Origin: Anniella stebbinsi
Lineage: Eukaryota > Chordata > Lepidosauria > Squamata > Anniellidae
Length of the DNA stretch: 64,000 nt
Direction: 5' to 3'
Assembly (NCBI GenBank): GCA_029215795.1
Contig: JARDYH010000003.1
Location: 169,458,382 to 169,522,381, forward strand
Numbering within the stretch: the stretch's first letter is position 1; each line of letters opens with the position of its first letter. The position numbers were made by a program, and so were the translations under genes. Under the pieces are notes generated by a model. It made no database searches. It was not told the origin of the DNA and worked only from the letters and a program-made list of their open reading frames with translations. This document shows, in pieces, positions 57,625-64,000 of the stretch.

Positions 57625-58368
57625 TAGGGTGACCAGATTTTGGAACCCAAAATCCCGGTCCCCCCCCGCCAACAACCCCCCCACCAAGCCACCCCCCAAA
57701 ACAAACCCCCCAAGCCACCCCCTACCCAAAACAACCCCCCCACCAAGCCACCCACCCCCAAAAAACATCAGCCCGGACCTACTGGGGTGGGTTCTCTTCT
57801 GCTGCCTCCGCTGCCGTGGCCGCGCCGCCGCCACCGCCGCCGGGTCCCCCGACGGCTCGTAAGGCCAGCAGCCACGCGGAAGAGGCAGGGGAGGGCCGGA
57901 TCCGGAAGTCACGTAATCGGCCCTCCCCCGCCTCTTCCGCGCGGCCGCTGGCCTTATGAGCCGGTGAGGAACCCGGCGGCAGCGGTGCGGCGGTGGACCC
58001 GGCGGCGGCGCGGCGGCACGGTGGCAGCGGCGGTGGTGGCGGTGGCGGCACGGCGGACCCGGCGGCGCGGTAGTGCGCTACTGAGGGACAGGCTGCGAAG
58101 CCTGTTTCTCAGTAGATTCGAGCACCGGAGGGAAGCGGCCGCCCCTGCGGGTAAGGAGCATGAGGCGCGAGGGAGAGCACTTACCTGCTGGGGCGGCCGC
58201 TTCCCGGGCTCCTCCACCGCCACCGGGTCTACTGCCGCTCCTTGCTTGCTGCCACCGCCACGTGACCCCCCCCCCCCCCGGTTTGCCCCCCCCCGCCCCC
58301 CGGTTGGGCCGGTTTGCCCCTGGATTCCCAGTTAGGACAGGGAAATCCCGAGCCATCTGGACAGCCTA
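57625..58368. mobile_element. GC-rich fold-back hAT element, 744 bp, with 8-bp duplication
   Basis: Starts TAGGGTGACCAGATT and ends ATCTGGACAGCCTA, inverted repeats. The 8-bp sequence GAACCAAC flanks both sides exactly (57617-57624 and 58369-58376), so this is a hAT-type insertion. The interior is extremely GC-rich for this genome, with (GCC)n/(CGG)n runs. It contains nested palindromes: 'aaggccagcagccacgcgg' against 'ccgcgcggccgctggcctt' around 57908, a hairpin at 58074-58116, and 'ggaagcggccgcccc' against 'ggggcggccgcttcc' around 58165. Frames up to 231 codons inside are low-complexity Pro/Arg/Ala and not credible genes. Confidence 0.85.
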
Positions 58369-58376
58369 GAACCAAC

Positions 58377-59345
58377 TCATACCCTCCCAAAAATTCACAG
58401 ATAAAAACAGGGAACATTCTTGTTCTCTCTTACCAAATGTCTCTCCCCACCCTAGTTACACATTGCTAAAGGCTTTACTTCATTTACTGTATGCTACATT
58501 CATGTAGTCTGAAATATCCTATCCTGCACTCAAAGGGATGCTTGTTCCTTTGGTTAAAGTTATACTATAGAGATGCATTTAGATGCATTTACATGTGCAT
58601 CAGAGACGAAATGCATCCATTTCTAATCCAGATTTTTAATTTTTATTTCTAGAGTAGAAGTCCTGGGTGGGATGTAGGGGACTTGAGTTAAGACAATATG
58701 GGGACAGTGTTTTCTTAGGTACCAGGATATAGGGATGATCCCACATAAATAGGGTCAGTTGAACGTATTCTTCCATTGAAATAAATGATAATTAAAGTAC
58801 ATAATTTAGTTGTAGGAACAGGCTAGAAATTCAGATGTGGGAATGGGGTAGAAATTCATTCAGTTCACATTTATCCAAATTTTGTAAATCTCGTTCTGTT
58901 TCTTTTAAAAAAAATCTAATGAGAATGTGTAAGCTAAATTCCCTGTGTGTTTGAGCTAAGTTCTCCAAACTTAGAAATAGGTTTTCTCCATTCAAATAAG
59001 AGCCCCAAGATCAAATCTGCAGTGTGTACACCACACCTCAGGCTAAGATCCTTTTTTAGTCTTACAACCTGTTAATGTGAGTGGCAACTGCCACCTTCCA
59101 TGTGATTTGAACCTTGGGAAATCAGGGTTTCAAATCATGTGGAGCACCTGCACATGTGTGCATAAGCACCCCTCAGACCTTTGGGCTAAAGCACAGGAGT
59201 TAGAGGAAAGGGCAGTGATGTGAGGGGTTGGACCAGCAGCCATGATTCACCTCCCCATCCATGTGCTAACTGTATTTGGAGGCAATGACTAAACATAGCT
59301 AATGCCACCTGAGAATCGTCGCCATTCCAAATGAATGAAAACAAT
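58377..59345. other. Non-coding DNA, no gene seen
   Basis: Nothing recognised. Confidence 0.5.
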
Positions 59346-59346
59346 G

Positions 59347-59808
59347 GCCTGGTTCGGACAACACGATAATCAACTGGGGACGGGGGAAATCAACCGTCCA
59401 TTGTGTTGATTATTGTGTTGTGTGGGGGGTGGGGGTACAAACAACTCACTGTGTGTTATTTTGCTGATTTAAACAACAGGGAAAAACAATGGGCTGCTCC
59501 GTTGCATAACTTCAGACACATTAAGGTGTCATGTGACGGGCTCCGTTGTATAATCTCCCCCACTGAGTGCACTATTCCTTCAATTCTCCAGCAGGAGCAG
59601 ATGAAACCCCCCCAGCTGCTCCTATACAGCCGGCAGAACTTTCAATGCATGATGGAATAGGACCAGGAGGACTGAGCGAAGGAGGTGCACCAGCAGCCCA
59701 AAAGGACACCAGGAGTTTCAGCTGCACGACGGGGGGAGGGGCAACAAATAACAAACGGTCAGTTGCCTCTTCCCCCCCCTCTGTTGCCTAATATGCCATC
59801 CGAATGCA
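59347..59808. mobile_element. Probable non-autonomous DNA transposon with subterminal hairpin
   Basis: 'ggcctggttcggacaacac' at the left and 'gccatccgaatgcaacc' at the right are loosely inverted. Just inside the left end 'acaacacgataatcaac' (59358-59374) pairs with 'gttgattattgtgttgt' (59405-59421), 16 of 17 bases. No clean target duplication was found. Confidence 0.45.
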
Positions 59809-59809
59809 A

Positions 59810-60570
59810 CCAATGAGATGTCTAAGAGCACCTTAAATACAAACAACAATTATTGTGGCAGAAGATTCTGTGGACGAAAGTTGTCTTCATCCGATGCAGT
59901 TGCTTCCCCAGAGTGGAGCAATAGCTAGGAGCAGAGTAGACTTCTGGCTCACTTCTGGGACTGTCCATCATAGCCCAGTGTGGGAAGGAAAGAAATGTCA
60001 TTACACTATAGACTACATACAGAATGAGTTAGCATGGGAAAGTACAAATAAGTTTGACAAGAGGAACTCATATCCCCAAAGCCTCTTGGAAGAAATGCAA
60101 TCATCCTGTATGAATCAGCTGTAACAAAACCTGGTTCTGAAGTGCCACAGGGGGAACTGCTGTTCAAAGAGATGGCGACTTTGGCAGCTGCTTTCATGTA
60201 TGTGCCTGTGAGACCTTTTTGAAAATGCCATCTTATGGATATGTAATGCATATTAGAACATAGGTACTTTCTCTATTTGTCACATTTATTATCATCTGCT
60301 GCATACTTTTGAAAAGTTTTAAAGAGGGCTTTTTCTTTTTACTTTTGGGGTGGATATATATACGGAGTGCAGGGTTAATGCTTGAATTTGTTTTTCAAAA
60401 AGATTGTTTTAAAGGGTAAAGCACTTCACAAAATGGCAAGTGAAGAAACCAAAGTGATCTTCCTGCATTTGGTATCATGAACAGCTGTCTCCCATAAAAT
60501 GTTTTTAAAATGTTTCATATAAAATAATTCTGAAATGCTCATTTTAGAGAGGGCCACTAGCTTTAATTCA
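59810..60570. other. Non-coding DNA, no gene seen
   Basis: Nothing recognised. Confidence 0.5.
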
Positions 60571-60571
60571 G

Positions 60572-60692
60572 GGGTGAGGAACATATGGCCTTGCAGATGC
60601 TGTTGGACTCCAGCTCCCATCAGTGCCAGCCAGCATGACCAATGGTCAGAGATGAAGTGAACTGTAGTCCAGCAACATTTGGTGATCAGACT
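60572..60692. mobile_element. Palindromic MITE-like repeat, copy 4
   Basis: 'gttggactccagctcccatcag' and 'gaactgtagtccagcaaca' face each other; same family as 3355 and 25028, more diverged. Confidence 0.6.
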
Positions 60693-60694
60693 TG

Positions 60695-62105
60695 CTTTAA
60701 TTGGAATAATTGTTGCGGGAAATGTAGGGTGTGAAATAACGAGACAAGACATGTAAATGGATTTTAAAACAGGGCCACATTTATTATAGATCTGCAGTAT
60801 GGGAAACCTATGTGGACATCCTACTCATTTATGGGCGAGCCATTCACCACCTGGGAGGTGGCGTGATTCCATGCGCCACCCCCCAGGCTTGCCCCTTTTG
60901 GGGTAGGGAGGCCTGGTGTCGACCCCTCCTCGCGCCATTTAGCTCCAAGTGGGTGAGGAAGGTTAGCCTCAAAGGTAACCCTTATCCCTCCAGCTGCCAC
61001 CGTAACGCTCACAGCATGGGGCCTCAGGCATTACCCATCACAACAACATTGCCTGTGAATGCTCACTGACCCTAACAAACACTCCTGGATGCCCGCCCAA
61101 TCCTGCCATTAAATTGTGACTGAAACAGTATTAACCAGCTCAACCTAATTACTTCTCCTTACCTGTCTTACAGTGTGAAGTAGGCAAAAAGACTCATAAC
61201 ATAAAGCTGATTATGAGCAAAAAAAATCTTACTTGGCCCTCCTAATGAGCAACCAGCGAACCCACACTGCCTACAGGGAGGGAGGGAGGGAGGGAGGGAG
61301 CCGCAAAGAAGAGAAAGAGGCCGCTGGGAGGGGTGAGTGCTATAAGTACTCACTCAATCCCCTCCCAGCCGCGGTGGCACCACCAGGGAGCCCACCAATG
61401 GGCGGCTCCCATTCTCGCTCGTCTCCCACCCCCACCGCAACGTCTTTTTCGCGCCCAGGTGAGCCGGGCGCAAAAAATGTCCTTTAGTAGATGAATCAAC
61501 TAAAGGGGACCAATTTTATCTGGTAAGAATAAATTTGAATCAATCAGATTGTGAGTTAAGGCTATGTTTGATTTTTGAGGCTGTTTTCTTTTTCAGGTGT
61601 TTACAGGGAATTAAAAGTAAAATGATAAACTACCTCCAACACAGGTAGCTTTGGGGTTTTTTATTTCTTTAAACTGTTAGTAAGCTTCAATATTTCCAGA
61701 ATGCACCTACATAATATTTTAATTTAATTGATGAATTAATTGGCTGCTGAGTTCGAAAGCAAATGATTAATCAACTTTTTTTAAAAAAAAATGGCAGTAG
61801 TAGCAACAGTGAGAGGGGGTGAGAATGATGATTGAGAGCACATTCTCTCCTCCTTGCTCTTCCAGTCACTGAGTTGCAGAATCAGATCCTGTGTGGGTAC
61901 CAGAAGCTAGAGGGAAGGACTACAAGTGATTACAAATACAACATGCTCTCCCTCCATCACTCCTACCATCAGTGAGCCTTCCATCCTCCACCTTTTGCAG
62001 ATACCTTGTACCCTGCCATGTAATTTCTTGCTATTTGTCCTGCCTGGGTAGGAATGACCTGCTGCAGCCAGAACAGAAATATCTGTGTCACCTGGTTTGC
62101 CTCGG
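60695..62105. other. Non-coding DNA, partly GC-rich, no gene seen
   Basis: 60840-60900 has a hairpin ('cacctgggaggtggcg' against 'cgccaccccccagg'), 61275-61300 is (GGGA)n, and 61340-61460 is GC-rich. The block has the look of an old element but I cannot name it. Confidence 0.35.
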
Positions 62106-62116
62106 TGTTTCTAGTG

Positions 62117-62436
62117 TAGGGTGACCATATGGAAAGGAGGACAGGGCTCCTGTATCTTTAACAGTTGCATTGAAAAGGGAATTTCAGCAGGTGTCACTTG
62201 TATGCATGCAGCACCTGGTGAAATTCCCTCTTCATCACAACAGTTAAAGCTGCAGGATCTATACTAGAGTGACCAGACACAAAAGAGGGCAGGGCTCCTG
62301 CAGCTTTAACTGTTGTGATGAAGAGGGAATTTCACCAGGTACTGCATGCATACAAATGACACCTGCTGAAATTCTCTTTTCAGTGCAACTGTTAAAGATA
62401 CAGGAGTCCTGTCCTCCTTTTCATATGGTCACCTTA
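62117..62436. mobile_element. Palindromic non-autonomous hAT element, 320 bp, perfect 8-bp duplication
   Basis: Starts TAGGGTGACCATATGG and ends CATATGGTCACCTTA. TTCTAGTG flanks it exactly on both sides (62109-62116 and 62437-62444). The whole element is a near-perfect inverted repeat with arms of about 145 bp. The loop (about 62262-62290) carries 'tactagagtgaccagacac', itself like a terminal repeat, so the element looks like a head-to-head dimer. Related sequence occurs at 14027-14165. Confidence 0.88.
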
Positions 62437-62445
62437 TTCTAGTGC

Positions 62446-62870
62446 AATGTCTGGGCCTTTTCTGTTCAAATAAAGATGCCAGCTGAGCATCCCTTAACTT
62501 TTGGGGTCAGCTGTTGAGGCTGGAAGGAAGGCAAAGGCTTGGACCTGTTGCTTGATGCCAGGAGGACTCTAAGAAACGTAAAGATAATCCTAGGAGATTG
62601 CAACTTCCAAGTTTCTTCATTTTAATAAGCTTAGGGTAGATTTTTCTTCGTCTCATGCTCCTCACAGTGAGAGAGTGAGAGTGTGAGTGAGTTTGTTGTC
62701 TAGGTGTGGGAAAGAGAACTTGAACTTTTTGCTCACTGTGAACAGTTGATCTGTGTGCCTGCTTGCTCATTCTGCTCTTCAGGCACTGTTGATTGGCATT
62801 TTCAAGGCCCAGCCCTTCCTTCTGATGGTTTTTATCTTTATCCTGGACTTGGACAGCCCTTCAAACAGAA
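62446..62870. other. Non-coding DNA, no gene seen
   Basis: Nothing recognised. Confidence 0.5.
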
Positions 62871-62874
62871 GACA

Positions 62875-63283
62875 CCCTTCTCCCATACAATCCGCCCCGC
62901 ACACTCAGGTCCTCTGGGAAGAACTTGCTGCAGTCGGCCAAGACTAGGCTGACAACCGTTACCCAGAGGATCTTCTCTTCTGCCGCTCCCAGACTGTAGA
63001 ATGACCTGCTGGAGGAGACTTGTCAACTTAACAGTCTTTTAGAATTTAAGAAAGCCATAAAGACTGTTCTCTTCTGGCAGGCATATCCAGTGGAATTTTA
63101 GAATGTTTTAAAGATGTTTTTAGGATGTTTTAGGATGTTTTAATGCAGTTTTAATAATATGTGTCATGTTTTAATCAGTTTTATGTATTTAATCATATTG
63201 TTGTTCCCCGCCTCGATCCAGACGGAGAGGTGGGTAAGAAATAAATTATTATTATTCTTATTCTTATTATTATTATTATTCAA
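62875..63283 (+). pseudogene. L2-like LINE ORF2 C-terminus with 3' UTR
   Basis: Plus-strand copy of the same 3' end as 51444-51905: 'gcagtcggccaagactaggctgac', 'tgccgctcccagactgtagaatgacctgctgg', then UTR with repeated 'ggatgttttaggatgtttt', 'cccgcctcgatccagacgg' and a terminal (ATT)n at 63246-63283. 5'-truncated and frame-disrupted. Confidence 0.82.
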
Positions 63284-63326
63284 GTAGAGAACTGTCCTCT
63301 GTAAAAGAGGACAAATGGCCACCCTA
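63284..63326. mobile_element. hAT-like repeat end fragment
   Basis: 'gtagagaactgtcctctgtaaaagaggacaaatggccaccctat' matches 45355-45400; read on the minus strand it starts TAGGGTGGCCAT, a hAT-type end. Confidence 0.45.
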
Positions 63327-63329
63327 TGA

Positions 63330-64000
63330 GGCAGAGGGCCATATTTTGAAATGTGCTTCACGTTGGGTATTTGGTGTAATATCACAATAGGCAGAATGTG
63401 GGGCAAAACTGGGATTGCCATGATCCATAAACATTCTATCTTATTTCACCTGTCTGTCAAGCAATCATGATCAAGTACATGTACCTGCTTTGGCATACTA
63501 AGGAAAGATTAGGGATTCTGCTATTATATTGTCCACCCCAACTGACTAATACACTCCCTAATTGTGCACACAGAGATGGTCACAAGCATAGTGTTTGAAA
63601 ACCCCAGACATCTGGTTTTTAGCAAGGACCTTACCAACAATTTCTGATCGAGTACTGGACTGAAGGATGAAGACCTGATTTTGGGGACTTCAGAGAAGGG
63701 TTTTTTTGGGGGGTGATATGAGGTTTTGAGAAGTTCTCATTGTGTGGTGTGTGTCTTATCTTGATACAAGGCAGAAAGGGGGTTGCAGTCTTTCTTTTAC
63801 TGAATAAAAGTTTAGCCTCAGATAGTCAAGCCTTCTTTTCCCCAAACATTGATCATTTGGTGGATTCCCAGCATTTGCCCAGTTCCCCCCCCCCCTTTCT
63901 AAAAGGTTGAAATGCCTTTCCTAAGGTTTAGTTACTGGCATTAAGAACAGTAAGCTAAAATATGCTTGTATTTTTGGTATTACTATCCTACCTAGGCTGA
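63330..64000. other. Non-coding DNA, no gene seen
   Basis: Nothing recognised to the end of the window. Confidence 0.5.

Noticed and set aside
57640..58335. 231-codon Pro/Arg/Ala-rich frame and a CpG-island-like patch
   Set aside because: It lies wholly inside a non-autonomous hAT element with an 8-bp duplication; low-complexity sequence explains the open frame, so I do not read it as a host promoter or gene.
60695..61490. GC-richer block that could be an old retroelement or exon
   Set aside because: No reverse transcriptase, integrase, LTR or splice signature could be identified; left as unclassified.

Overview
The window is vertebrate nuclear DNA, most likely from a squamate reptile (lizard or snake). 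The evidence is the repeat content: a tRNA-derived SINE of Sauria type near 50.77-50.97 kb, CR1 and L2-like LINE remnants, many small palindromic DNA transposons of reptile type, and abundant microsatellites. I see no host protein-coding exon, tRNA or rRNA. Outside the mobile elements the DNA is AT-rich, non-coding and either intergenic or deep-intronic.

The dominant feature is one very large, apparently intact hAT transposon at 6134-18990 (12,857 bp). It is bounded by a perfect 8-bp target-site duplication (GTGAAAAG at 6126-6133 and 18991-18998) and by terminal inverted repeats (TIRs) of about 1.27 kb that look nearly identical to each other. From left to right it holds: an outer (TCCGA)n-type array and a TIR made of about 145-162-bp repeat units; a TATA/CCAAT promoter candidate; an uninterrupted 843-codon BED-finger hAT transposase (8023-10554); a 136/148-bp minisatellite (9 copies); a 30/32-bp minisatellite (about 36 copies); a chain of short exon-like units with strong GT-AG splice signals and two tandem 618-bp exon-pair duplications (13.6-16.15 kb); a last exon of seven 162-bp repeats ending at AATAAA; and the right TIR.

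One combination of the exon-like units gives a continuous spliced reading frame of 573 codons (shorter version 467). I recognise no family for its product. This possible second gene inside a young hAT element is the best candidate here for something undescribed. No RNA evidence is available to me, and the protein-coding reading is inference.

The rest of the window (1-6.1 kb and 19-64 kb) is a graveyard of repeats: L2-like 3' ends, a CR1 fragment, SINEs, two copies of a roughly 570-bp PIF/Harbinger-like MITE (one inserted next to L2 remnants), several smaller MITE families with TTA/TAA duplications, and two further non-autonomous hAT elements with perfect 8-bp duplications. One of these is a GC-rich fold-back element (57625-58368), the other a 320-bp palindrome (62117-62436). 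Stretches between them contain nothing I can name.
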